From CBFGWV01 sp965652545 (GTDB lineage: Bacteria > Pseudomonadota > Gammaproteobacteria > Competibacterales > Competibacteraceae), in NCBI GenBank assembly GCA_965652545.1, contig CBFGWV010000045.1, positions 1 through 22,509 of the forward strand: DNA of 22,509 bases, read 5' to 3'. A program made the translations under genes and the position numbers. Within the stretch, counting starts at the first letter, position 1; each line of letters opens with the position of its first letter. Positions 15,448 through 22,509 of this stretch are shown piece after piece. The notes under the pieces were generated by a model, which did no database searches, was not told where the DNA came from, and worked only from the letters and a program-made list of their open reading frames with translations.

Positions 15448-16349
15448 CCGCGCCCCCGGGTGCGTGTCTTGCCGGGGCGGCCGTTGCGCTCGATGAACTC
15501 GATGATCATGCCGGCGATATCCTTGCCCGTGGTTCGTTCGATACCCTCCAGACCCGGCGAGGGGTTGACCTCCATCACCAGCGGGCCGCGTCGGGACCGC
15601 AGAATGTCCACACCGGCGACATTGAGCCCGAGCACTCTGGCGGCCCGCACGGCCGTGGCCCGTTCCTCCGGGCTGATCTTGGTCAGGCTGGCGCTGCCGC
15701 CGCGGTGCAGGTTGGAGCGGAACTCCCCTTCTTTCGCGCGGCGCAGCATGGCGGCCACGACCTTGTCTCCCACCACCAGGCAGCGGATGTCCTCGCCGTT
15801 GGCTTCACGGATGAACTCCTGCACCAGGATATTGGCATCCAGTTCGCGGAAGGCATCGACGACGCTTTCGGCCGCCTTGCCGGTATCGGCCAGCACCACG
15901 CCCACCCCCTGGGTTCCCTCCAGGAGTTTTACCACCAGCGGGGCGCCCCCCACCATTTTGATGAGGTCGGTGGTGTCGTCGGGCGAGTGGGCGAAGCCTG
16001 TAACCGGCAGGCCGATACCGTCTCGGGCGAGTAACTGCATGGCGCGCAGCTTATCGCGCGAGCGGCTGATCGCCACCGACTCGTTCAATGGGTACACGCC
16101 CATCATCTCGAACTGTCGCAGCACCGCTGTGCCGTAGAAGGTGACCGAGGCGCCGATACGCGGCACCACGGCCTCGAACCCGGTCAGCGCCTCGCCCTGG
16201 TAGTGAATGCCCGGCGAGGAGGAGGTGATGTTCATGTAGCAGCGCAGGTGATTGATCACCTGCACTTCGTGTCCGCGCGCCTCGCCGGCCTCTAGCAGGC
16301 GGCGGGTGGAGTACAGGCGCGGGTTGCGCGAGAGGATGGCGATCTTCAT
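15444..16349 (-). CDS. rimK: RimK-family ATP-grasp alpha-L-glutamate ligase
   Basis: RimK adds glutamates to the C-terminus of ribosomal protein S6; some relatives make other glutamyl or poly-glutamate products. The 301 residues match E. coli RimK (300). The N-terminal pre-ATP-grasp domain starts MKIAILSRNPRLYSTRRLLE. The ATP-grasp region follows, with ATP-binding VVKLLEGTQGVGV, LVQEFIREANGEDIRCLVVG, the metal-binding region and MEVNPSPGLEGIE. GGAGG lies before the ATG at 16349. The start overlaps the upstream protease gene (ATGA) and its stop overlaps the AstE-like gene, so all three are translationally coupled. Confidence 0.95.
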   Translation of the reverse strand: MKIAILSRNPRLYSTRRLLEAGEARGHEVQVINHLRCYMNITSSSPGIHYQGEALTGFEAVVPRIGASVTFYGTAVLRQFEMMGVYPLNESVAISRSRDKLRAMQLLARDGIGLPVTGFAHSPDDTTDLIKMVGGAPLVVKLLEGTQGVGVVLADTGKAAESVVDAFRELDANILVQEFIREANGEDIRCLVVGDKVVAAMLRRAKEGEFRSNLHRGGSASLTKISPEERATAVRAARVLGLNVAGVDILRSRRGPLVMEVNPSPGLEGIERTTGKDIAGMIIEFIERNGRPGKTRTRGRG

Positions 16350-16801
16350 GCCGCGCCTCCGGGGCGCCGCCGTCCCAGCAGGTACGACTGCGCCGGGTCG
16401 ACGACGAACCGTGGGCTGAGTGCCGAACGGCCGACGAGCAGGGCGTAGCGCATATCGTCGCGTCGGGTGAGGCTGACTTCGGCCTCCCAGACTGTATTGC
16501 CCATACGCAAGCCGGTCATGATCATCACCCGGTCGTCCTGTTGGCCGCTGGAGCTGCGCACTGGGCGCTGGTCCGCCACCGGTGCCTTGAACATCGGACC
16601 GGCATCTTCGCCGCGGCGCGGTGGGTCGAGGCGAAAATGCACCCAGGGGGCGCCGCCGTCGGTGAACACCGTCCACTCCAGTACATGCAGCGCCGATGTG
16701 CGCGCACCGGTATCGAGCTTGGCCCTGACAGCGGTATCTCCAAGCCCGGTCAACACCAGCCACTCGCGCCAGCCCACTAGCTGCTTCTCCACCCGCTGCA
16801 T
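16346..16801 (-). CDS. Retropepsin-like ATP-dependent zinc protease (RimB-like)
   Basis: This 151-residue protein belongs to the retropepsin-like family annotated as ATP-dependent zinc protease. It shows the aspartyl-protease-like motif KLDTGARTSALH (Asp30) near the N-terminus, as well as the conserved WVHFRLDPPRRGED and YALLVGRSAL segments. In Pseudomonas a protein of this family, RimB, is encoded with rimK and modulates RimK activity (established there; here inferred from synteny). The ATG at 16801 gives the normal family length, although the frame is open to 18556 opposite the channel gene; that extension is an antisense shadow. It is the first gene of the operon, and its stop overlaps the rimK start. 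Confidence 0.9.
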   Translation of the reverse strand: MQRVEKQLVGWREWLVLTGLGDTAVRAKLDTGARTSALHVLEWTVFTDGGAPWVHFRLDPPRRGEDAGPMFKAPVADQRPVRSSSGQQDDRVMIMTGLRMGNTVWEAEVSLTRRDDMRYALLVGRSALSPRFVVDPAQSYLLGRRRPGGAA

Positions 16802-16915
16802 CCTGTGTCGATTCGATTGGCGGGCATCATTCGACGGCGCCGGTGGATCGGTCAAGCAAAGGCCCGGGAGGGTGACGTACCATGGCGGCGCCTGATACTT
16901 GAGTCGGAGAACCGC

Positions 16916-19900
16916 ATGCCGGTGAGTCGCCATTGCGCCACCCATCTCGTCGTCGTCATCCTTGCCATCATCGCGTTGGCTTCCGTCCTGCCGGTGCGTG
17001 CGCAATCGTCCGAGGGGACATCGGCATCGCTGAGTGTCACGGCCTTGCAGGAGATGCTGGCTTCCGATCGCGACGGCCTGGACCAACTGCGCGCCGATCT
17101 TGCGGCTCAACGCGAGAAGCTGCCGCAAAGCGCCGATGCCATGACCCCCGACGAGGCGACCGAGGCGGTGATCAATCAAGCGCGGGTGGATCTGGATGCC
17201 ACCGAGCTGCAGATCGAGAACACGGACCTGGAGCTGCGTGGCCTGGAGCGTGACAGGCGCGATCTGGAGAATCGGATCGGAGAGGTCGAGTCGCGTATCC
17301 AGCTGCTCAAGAACCCGGCCCAGTCCGGCACGATCGCGGATCGCGATGGACAACTGGCGGAGCTGACGGCACAACTGGAACGGTTTCGCCTGATGCACGG
17401 ACTCCTGGGCGAGCGTATCGATGCGCTCACCCAGCGCCGGGGGCTTCAGCAGGAGCGGCAGCAATTGCTGACCCGTTTTCGCGATGCCATCGAAGCGAAG
17501 GCTCAGCAACGGCGCGAAGTCGAACGGCGCGCCCAACAAGAGGCGGAGCAGGAGCGCATCGCGGGCGAGCAGCAGCGCCGTCGCCAGGACTTGGCCAACC
17601 TTCGCGCCCAGCTCGCGCGGGAGGAGGACCGGCTCAGCGATCTCCAGGCCAGGCTGCTGCGGGCACGGATCGCCGTGCTGGAGGCACAGACGCGGTTCGA
17701 GCAGATGGACCTCGAGCGCAGCGAGGCCGAGTCTCAGTTGTCGGCCGCCGAGCAATTGCTGGCGTCCGGCTCCGCCAGTGCACAAGATCTTCGGCAGCGG
17801 CGCGATCAGCTCAAGCAGAGCATCGATCTCCTCAATGCCCAGTTGCAACTGCTGGAGCGGGCGCAGACGGTTACCGGCGAGCAGGCCCGTCTGCTTGCGG
17901 AGACCGAAACCCTCAACAGCAGCGATCGAAGGGCCGCCAAGGCGCTGGAGGAAACCGTCGCTTCGGTCGGCGAGGCCGTCGATCAGCGGTTGGAGAGTGT
18001 CCGTTCCGCCCGCGCACGGGGCGAGGACTTGTATGGCCTGCTCGATGCCCAGTACAGCGAGCGCTTGAGTACGAACCTGCGTACCCGTGTGACATGGCCA
18101 GCATCGGCCGCCGGGTGGCGGGAGCTGATGACGCAGATCGGCGGGGCGCCACGGGTCATCGCCTTTCAGATTCAGGTCAGTGTGCAGTCGCTGTGGGAGC
18201 ACATTCGCGCGGCCCGGCTTGAGGAGTGGATGGTCCTTGCCATCAGTCTGGGGCTGTATGTCGGGGGGGTTCTGGCGTTGCGGCGAATGCTGCGACGGCG
18301 GGCGCGGGAGCAGCGTGCGGATGCCAGCAGCTTCGTCAGCCGTGCCTGGCAGACGGGCTTGTATATCGCCCGGCGCAACCTTCTGGGTGTCGCCATCGCG
18401 CTTGCCCTGGGCGTTGTGCTGGCGGTGTTCAGGCCGCCGCATCCAGGCCCGGCCATTCTGCTGAGTGTGGTGTTGATCTGGGTGGCGATCAAACTGCCGG
18501 TCACCGTAGTCTGGACCCTGCTGGCCCATCCGCGTATGGCGGCCAGGAAGCGTCATCTGGGGCTGGCGCGTACGCTCACCATACGGCTGGTCGGCGCCGG
18601 GCTGCTGGGGGCCTTGGTGTTGCTCGCCCGCTTATCAGCCGTGCCAGTGCCGGCACTCGATGTGTTCGACCGCGTGTTCATGCTGTGGATGTTGATGTCG
18701 CTGCACCCCTTGTGGACCGTGCGGCGGTTGATCGGCGGTGTCTTGGGGAATTACTTCCCCGGCCGCTTCGGTTTGTACGTCGGGGGGCTGATCACGCTGT
18801 TCTTCCTGATCGCCATGGGGCTGGCGGCCATCCTCGGTGTGCTGGGGTACCTGAACCTTGCCTGGTCGATGACCTGGCATCTGGTGGTGTTCCTGGTCGT
18901 TGCGCTGGCCTGGGTGATTGCCCGCGGGCTGGTCGGCGATGCCTCGGTATGGCTGAAAAACCTCGCGCTCAGCCGCACCAGTCACGGGCTGCTATGGACT
19001 CAGGATGTCATCGCACCCCTGGAGCGGGTGGTGCAGATTCTGCTGTTCCTGGCGATCTGGCCGGTGCTGTTGGCCGTCTACGACCTGGATGACAACACCG
19101 GTGTGCGCGGTCTGTTCGAGTCGCTGCTGGAGTCGTCGCTGTTCACCTTGGGCGAGGTGCCGATCACACCGTGGCGTATCGGCGTGACCGTATTCATCGC
19201 ATTTGCAGTGTTCTGGCTGGGACGCTGGGCACGTTCGGTGACCTACCGCTGGGTGTTCTCACGGGTGCTGGATCTGGGTGTGCGCCACAGCCTGTCGGTG
19301 TTTACCCAATACTTCGTCGTGCTGGTGGGCTTGCTAATTCTGTTGCGCGTCATCGGCATCGACTTGACCACCTTGACCATCTTCGCCGGCGCCCTGGGCG
19401 TGGGTATCGGATTCGGCCTGCAGACGGTGGCCAACAACTTCATCAGCGGCGTCCTTCTTTTGATCGAGCGCCCCTTACGCAGCGGGGACACCGTGCAGAT
19501 CGGCACCCACACCGGCGAGATCAACCGCATCGGTATTCGCTCGCTGACCATGCGCACCTGGGACAACATGGATGTGATCATCCCCAATTCGGATGTGATC
19601 AGCCACGCGTTCACCAACTGGACGCACACCGACAATGTCGTGCGTACGGTACTGATGCAGCGTATCAGCCACGATGCGGATCTCGATCAGGCGCGGCAGA
19701 TTCTCGAGCGGGTGGTGAATGGTCACAAGGAGATCCTGCGTGAGCCGTCGCCGTTCGTCGGGCTGTGGGAGTTCACCGACAGCGCGGTGATCTACCGCAT
19801 TCACTATTTCACGGACTTCGCTGTCACCAATATTCTTGCGGTGCGTTCGGAGGTCCTGTTCCAGATCTGGAAGATGCTCAAGGACGCCGGTATCGCCATT

Positions 19901-20056
19901 CCGTTCGCCCAGCAGGATGTGTATCTACGGACAACGCCGCCGGCGTTTGAGACGCTCTCGAGAGACCAAGCACGGGCCGAGTCGGGCACGGTGAACCTGC
20001 GCAAGCCCCTCCCGGGCGCGGAAGGGGCTGAACTGCAAGGCGAACCGCCGACGTGA
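16916..20056 (+). CDS. Large MscS-superfamily mechanosensitive channel (MscK/KefA-like)
   Basis: This 1046-residue inner-membrane channel releases solutes under hypo-osmotic shock. A signal peptide (about 1-28, cleaved near VRA-QS) leads to a long periplasmic coiled-coil region (about 35-430, rich in Gln, Glu, Arg and Leu heptads), as in MscK and MscM of E. coli. About ten or eleven membrane segments follow (about 436-845). The last is the pore helix, GALGVGIGFGLQTVANNFIS. It is followed by the MscS beta domain (GDTVQIGTHTGEINRIGIR, NMDVIIPNSD) and the C-terminal alpha/beta domain to about residue 1005. The ATG at 16916 is chosen because the signal peptide follows at once. The gene is divergent from rimB-rimK, with 114 bases between, and convergent with the DUF815 gene. 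Confidence 0.93.
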   Translation: MPVSRHCATHLVVVILAIIALASVLPVRAQSSEGTSASLSVTALQEMLASDRDGLDQLRADLAAQREKLPQSADAMTPDEATEAVINQARVDLDATELQIENTDLELRGLERDRRDLENRIGEVESRIQLLKNPAQSGTIADRDGQLAELTAQLERFRLMHGLLGERIDALTQRRGLQQERQQLLTRFRDAIEAKAQQRREVERRAQQEAEQERIAGEQQRRRQDLANLRAQLAREEDRLSDLQARLLRARIAVLEAQTRFEQMDLERSEAESQLSAAEQLLASGSASAQDLRQRRDQLKQSIDLLNAQLQLLERAQTVTGEQARLLAETETLNSSDRRAAKALEETVASVGEAVDQRLESVRSARARGEDLYGLLDAQYSERLSTNLRTRVTWPASAAGWRELMTQIGGAPRVIAFQIQVSVQSLWEHIRAARLEEWMVLAISLGLYVGGVLALRRMLRRRAREQRADASSFVSRAWQTGLYIARRNLLGVAIALALGVVLAVFRPPHPGPAILLSVVLIWVAIKLPVTVVWTLLAHPRMAARKRHLGLARTLTIRLVGAGLLGALVLLARLSAVPVPALDVFDRVFMLWMLMSLHPLWTVRRLIGGVLGNYFPGRFGLYVGGLITLFFLIAMGLAAILGVLGYLNLAWSMTWHLVVFLVVALAWVIARGLVGDASVWLKNLALSRTSHGLLWTQDVIAPLERVVQILLFLAIWPVLLAVYDLDDNTGVRGLFESLLESSLFTLGEVPITPWRIGVTVFIAFAVFWLGRWARSVTYRWVFSRVLDLGVRHSLSVFTQYFVVLVGLLILLRVIGIDLTTLTIFAGALGVGIGFGLQTVANNFISGVLLLIERPLRSGDTVQIGTHTGEINRIGIRSLTMRTWDNMDVIIPNSDVISHAFTNWTHTDNVVRTVLMQRISHDADLDQARQILERVVNGHKEILREPSPFVGLWEFTDSAVIYRIHYFTDFAVTNILAVRSEVLFQIWKMLKDAGIAIPFAQQDVYLRTTPPAFETLSRDQARAESGTVNLRKPLPGAEGAELQGEPPT

Positions 20057-20072
20057 GCGCGGCGCTACCGCA

Positions 20073-20939
20073 TCAGGCGATGCCGTAGCGCCCGACCCAG
20101 TCGCGCGAGAACTGCCAGGCCACCCGCCCACTGCGCGAGCCGCGGGTGAGCGCCCAGCGCAGGGCGTTCTCGCGGGTTTCCTTGTCCAGCCCGCGCTTGT
20201 GGCCCAGTTGCCGCAGCCAGTAATCCACCACGGCAAGGTAGTCGTCCTGGCTGAAGGGGTGAAAGGAGAGCCAGACACCGAAGCGTTCGGACAGGGAGAT
20301 CTTCTCCTCCACTGCTTCGCCGTGATGGAGCTCGCCGTCGATCACCTGCGTCTGCTGGTTTTCCGACATGTACTCGGGCAGCAGGTGGCGGCGGTTGGAG
20401 GTGGCGTAGATGATGACGTTTTCCGGCGTGGCGCTGACCGAGCCGTCGAGCACCGCCTTGAGGGCTTTGTAGCTGGCTTCGTGGGCCTCGAACGACAAGT
20501 CGTCGCAGTAGATGATGAAGCGCTCGTCGCGCCCGTACATCATGTCCACGATGTCGGGCAGCTCGATGAGCTCGTCCTTCTCCACCTCCACCAGGCGCAG
20601 CCCCTTGTCGCTGAAGGCGTTGAGCACCGCCTTGATCAACGAGGATTTGCCGGTTCCACGCGCACCCCACAGCAGCACGTTGTTGGCCGGCAGCCCGGCC
20701 ATGAACTGGCGGGTGTTGCGATACAACTCGTCCTTTTGCCGGTCTATGCGCTGGAGATCGGCCAAGCTCAGTTTGTGCGGATGGGTGATGGGTTGCAGAT
20801 AGCCGCGGTTGAAACGCTTGCGCCAGCGAAAGGCCACGTGAGCGGACCAGTCGGGCGCGCGTCCGCTGGGAGGCAGCAGGTCCTCCAGTCGCTGCATCAA
20901 CGCTTCGGCGCGGTTAACCAGCCGCTCCAGATCGGCCAT
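20073..20939 (-). CDS. DUF815-family ATP-binding (AAA-like) protein
   Basis: This 288-residue protein belongs to the DUF815 P-loop family. Walker A is GARGTGKSS (92-100) and Walker B is FIIYCDDLSF (141-150). ATSNRRHLLPEYM (sensor-like Asn) and ERFGVWLSFHPFSQDDYL follow, in the manner of AAA/DnaA-related ATPases. The cellular role is not established. The ATG at 20939 follows the response-regulator stop by 6 bases, with GAGGTAA overlapping that stop, so the genes are co-expressed. The gene ends 16 bases from the convergent channel gene. Confidence 0.92.
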   Translation of the reverse strand: MADLERLVNRAEALMQRLEDLLPPSGRAPDWSAHVAFRWRKRFNRGYLQPITHPHKLSLADLQRIDRQKDELYRNTRQFMAGLPANNVLLWGARGTGKSSLIKAVLNAFSDKGLRLVEVEKDELIELPDIVDMMYGRDERFIIYCDDLSFEAHEASYKALKAVLDGSVSATPENVIIYATSNRRHLLPEYMSENQQTQVIDGELHHGEAVEEKISLSERFGVWLSFHPFSQDDYLAVVDYWLRQLGHKRGLDKETRENALRWALTRGSRSGRVAWQFSRDWVGRYGIA

Positions 20940-20945
20940 CAGTCG

Positions 20946-21635
20946 TTACCTCGAGTCATTATTGTGTTCCAGCACGTCCGGATACTCCGGCAAAACGCCA
21001 AGATCCAGCGCTATGTTGATGAGTTGGGACAAGCTCCGCGCGGCCATTTTTGCCATGACATTGGCGCGGTGGGCCTCGACGGTCTTGGCGGTGACGCCCA
21101 GTTGCGCCGCGACCCGTTTGTTCGGCAGCCCGGCGACGACCAGGGTCATGACGTCGCGTTCGCGGGCGGTCAGCGACGCCAGTTGCCGCGCCAGGGCCGC
21201 TATGCGGGCCTGTTCCAGGCGCCGCGCACGGTCGATGGCCAAGCCTTGCTGCACACGTTCGAGCAGTTCCTGATCGTTGCAGGGCTTCTCCATGAAATCC
21301 AGGGCGCCCAGGCGTAGTGACTCCACGGCGGTGGGCACATCGCCGAAGGCGGTGAGAATCACCACCGGCAGGCCCGGGTCGATCTGGTGGGCTTTGCGGA
21401 CGAGATCCAGCCCGTTGATATCCGAGAGCCGGTAGTCGATGACGGCACAGGCCGCCTCCAGGGGGTGCTCGAGCGCCGCCAGCAGTTGGCTGCTCTCGCG
21501 GCAGCCGCGTACTTGCAGCCCGACCGAGCCGAACAGGGCGGCCAGGGCCTCGCGCTGTCCGTCATCGTCATCGACGACGAAGACGCAGGTGCGCAGGGGC
21601 GAGGGCGGCGGTATGCGTGACGTGGTGATGGCCAT
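20946..21635 (-). CDS. FixJ/LuxR-type two-component response regulator
   Basis: This 229-residue transcription factor has a receiver domain (about 15-130), with acidic pocket residues Asp22-25, phospho-acceptor Asp67 (VIDYRLSD), Thr95 and Lys117 (MEKPCND), all of the conserved set. A short linker leads to a LuxR/GerE helix-turn-helix (about 150-215; LTARERDVMTLVVAGLPNKRVAAQLGVTAKTVEAHRANVMAKM). It is the FixJ subgroup. No histidine kinase is encoded in the window, so the input is unknown. It lies in an operon with the DUF815 ATPase and is divergent from the enoyl-CoA hydratase-like gene, a possible target (inference). Confidence 0.93.
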   Translation of the reverse strand: MAITTSRIPPPSPLRTCVFVVDDDDGQREALAALFGSVGLQVRGCRESSQLLAALEHPLEAACAVIDYRLSDINGLDLVRKAHQIDPGLPVVILTAFGDVPTAVESLRLGALDFMEKPCNDQELLERVQQGLAIDRARRLEQARIAALARQLASLTARERDVMTLVVAGLPNKRVAAQLGVTAKTVEAHRANVMAKMAARSLSQLINIALDLGVLPEYPDVLEHNNDSR

Positions 21636-21716
21636 GGAGCGGTACTATAGCGTCGATCATTCCATACGGTAGCGTTCGACAATCGCCGGCCAAGCCGGAT
21701 CTTTGGGAGTGTAGCC

Positions 21717-22496
21717 ATGAGTTCTGTCAACGACGACGACGCCATTCTTCTTCAAACGCTGAGCGATGGGGTGCTGACGCTGACTTTGAACCGGCCAGAT
21801 CAGTTCAATGCGTTGTCCAGCCCTTTGCTGGACGCGTTGCGTGGTGCCATTGAGGCGGCGGGCCGGCGGGCGGAGGTGCGGGTCGTGGTGATTGCGGCGG
21901 CGGGTCGCGCATTTTGCGCCGGTCATGATCTGGCCGAGCTGCGTGCCAGTGACGACCCGGCAGTGCTTCAGGCGATTTTCGAGCGGTGCAGCCGATTGAT
22001 GCTTGCGATCCGTGATTGCCCGAGGCCGGTGGTCGCACGTGTGCACGGTGTGGCGACGGCGGCAGGGTGCCAGTTGGTTGCCCAATGTGATTTGGCGGTG
22101 GCGGCCGACAGCGCGCGCTTCGCGGTTTCGGGGGTGAATCTGGGTTTATTCTGCTCGACGCCGGCGGTGGCGCTGTCGCGCAATCTGGGGCGCAAGCGGG
22201 CGCTGGAGATGCTGTTTACCGGCCAGTTCATCGATGCGGCCACGGCGAGCGACTGGGGGTTGGTCAATCGTGTGGTGCCCGCCGGCGATCTGGATGCCGC
22301 TGTCGCCGCGTTGACCGACAGTCTGGTGGCGAAGGCGCCGGAGGCTCTGGCGCTGGGTAAGCAGGGGTTTTATCGCCAGGCTGAGGTGGGGCTGGATGCC
22401 GCCTACGCGATGGCCACCGACACCATGGTCTGCAATATGGCCGAGGACAGTGCGCGTGAGGGGATCGACGGGTTTGTGCACAAGCGGCATCGGTAG
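21717..22496 (+). CDS. Enoyl-CoA hydratase/isomerase-fold protein (ECHDC3-like), likely non-canonical
   Basis: This 259-residue crotonase-fold protein has the CoA-binding AFCAGHDLAEL (66-75), the oxyanion-hole loop GVATAAGCQLVAQCDLAVA (111-129) and a C-terminal KAPEALALGKQGFYRQ. The glutamate that activates water in hydratases (Glu144 in the rat enzyme, in GGGCEL) is Gln119 here. The second (Glu164, in PEI) is replaced by Gly, in the segment VSGVNLGLFCSTP. That segment is typical of the ECHDC3-like subgroup, so ordinary hydratase activity is doubtful. GGGAG precedes the ATG at 21717. It is divergent from the response-regulator operon and is the last gene in the window. Confidence 0.88.
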   Translation: MSSVNDDDAILLQTLSDGVLTLTLNRPDQFNALSSPLLDALRGAIEAAGRRAEVRVVVIAAAGRAFCAGHDLAELRASDDPAVLQAIFERCSRLMLAIRDCPRPVVARVHGVATAAGCQLVAQCDLAVAADSARFAVSGVNLGLFCSTPAVALSRNLGRKRALEMLFTGQFIDAATASDWGLVNRVVPAGDLDAAVAALTDSLVAKAPEALALGKQGFYRQAEVGLDAAYAMATDTMVCNMAEDSAREGIDGFVHKRHR

Positions 22497-22509
22497 GGGA
22501 GCTTGGTGT

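Noticed and set aside
16802..18556. Long minus-strand open frame continuing upstream of the RimB-like gene
   Set aside because: It lies antisense to the mechanosensitive channel gene, whose sense protein has clear domains; the antisense product is low-complexity Gln/Arg/Leu sequence mirroring the coiled coil.
20004..20029. Terminator at the end of the channel gene (AGCCCCT/AGGGGCT)
   Set aside because: The 7-bp stem lies within the coding sequence, has a 12-base loop and no T-run, so it is not convincing.

Overview
The window is a compact, high-GC stretch of bacterial chromosome, most likely from a gammaproteobacterium. The evidence is the prfB-lysS pair with a classical RF2 frameshift site, DsbB and MtgA of gammaproteobacterial type, a RimK operon, and a small protein resembling Pseudomonas PA3496. 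The genus cannot be fixed from the sequence; a halophilic or sulfur-oxidising lineage (Ectothiorhodospiraceae-like) is only a guess. I see no phage, insertion sequence, integrase or CRISPR array, so this is largely ordinary chromosome with a few accessory islets.

Layout: 1-114 is a compound palindromic repeat. 127-2190 (-) is a molybdopterin oxidoreductase, divergent from a flavodoxin-fold gene (2285-2767) that overlaps mtgA by ATGA. dsbB follows, and its stop codon lies inside a strong promoter for an FMN riboswitch (4176-4333) driving a type II lumazine synthase (4440-4937). A strong hairpin separates this from a convergent LivK-type binding protein (5121-6353, -). prfB (6586-7684, in-frame stop with +1 frameshift) and lysS (7732-9237) form an operon. 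Behind lysS lies a roughly 210-bp nested inverted-repeat element. An accessory islet follows: a CGNR zinc-finger regulator (-) divergent from an epoxide hydrolase (+), with candidate operator repeats between them, then a GntR/FCD regulator (-). Next come tRNA-Arg(CCU), a secreted hypothetical protein and a small acidic PA3496-like protein, all on the minus strand.

msrP (13314-14279) is a Tat-exported methionine sulfoxide reductase subunit without a neighbouring msrQ. A tightly overlapping minus-strand operon follows: retropepsin-like zinc protease (RimB-like), rimK, then an AstE/aspartoacylase-family hydrolase. It is divergent from a large MscK-like mechanosensitive channel (16916-20056). The right end carries a FixJ/LuxR response regulator and a DUF815 ATPase (one operon, -), divergent from an enoyl-CoA hydratase-fold protein that lacks both catalytic glutamates.

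The most informative signals are the stand-alone FMN riboswitch-ribH2 unit, the three-gene RimB/RimK/AstE module, the programmed frameshift in prfB, the operator repeats between the CGNR regulator and the epoxide hydrolase, and several families of intergenic palindromes. I found no convincing wholly new system. The RimB/RimK/AstE operon and the response regulator-DUF815 pair are the best candidates for under-described functional partnerships.
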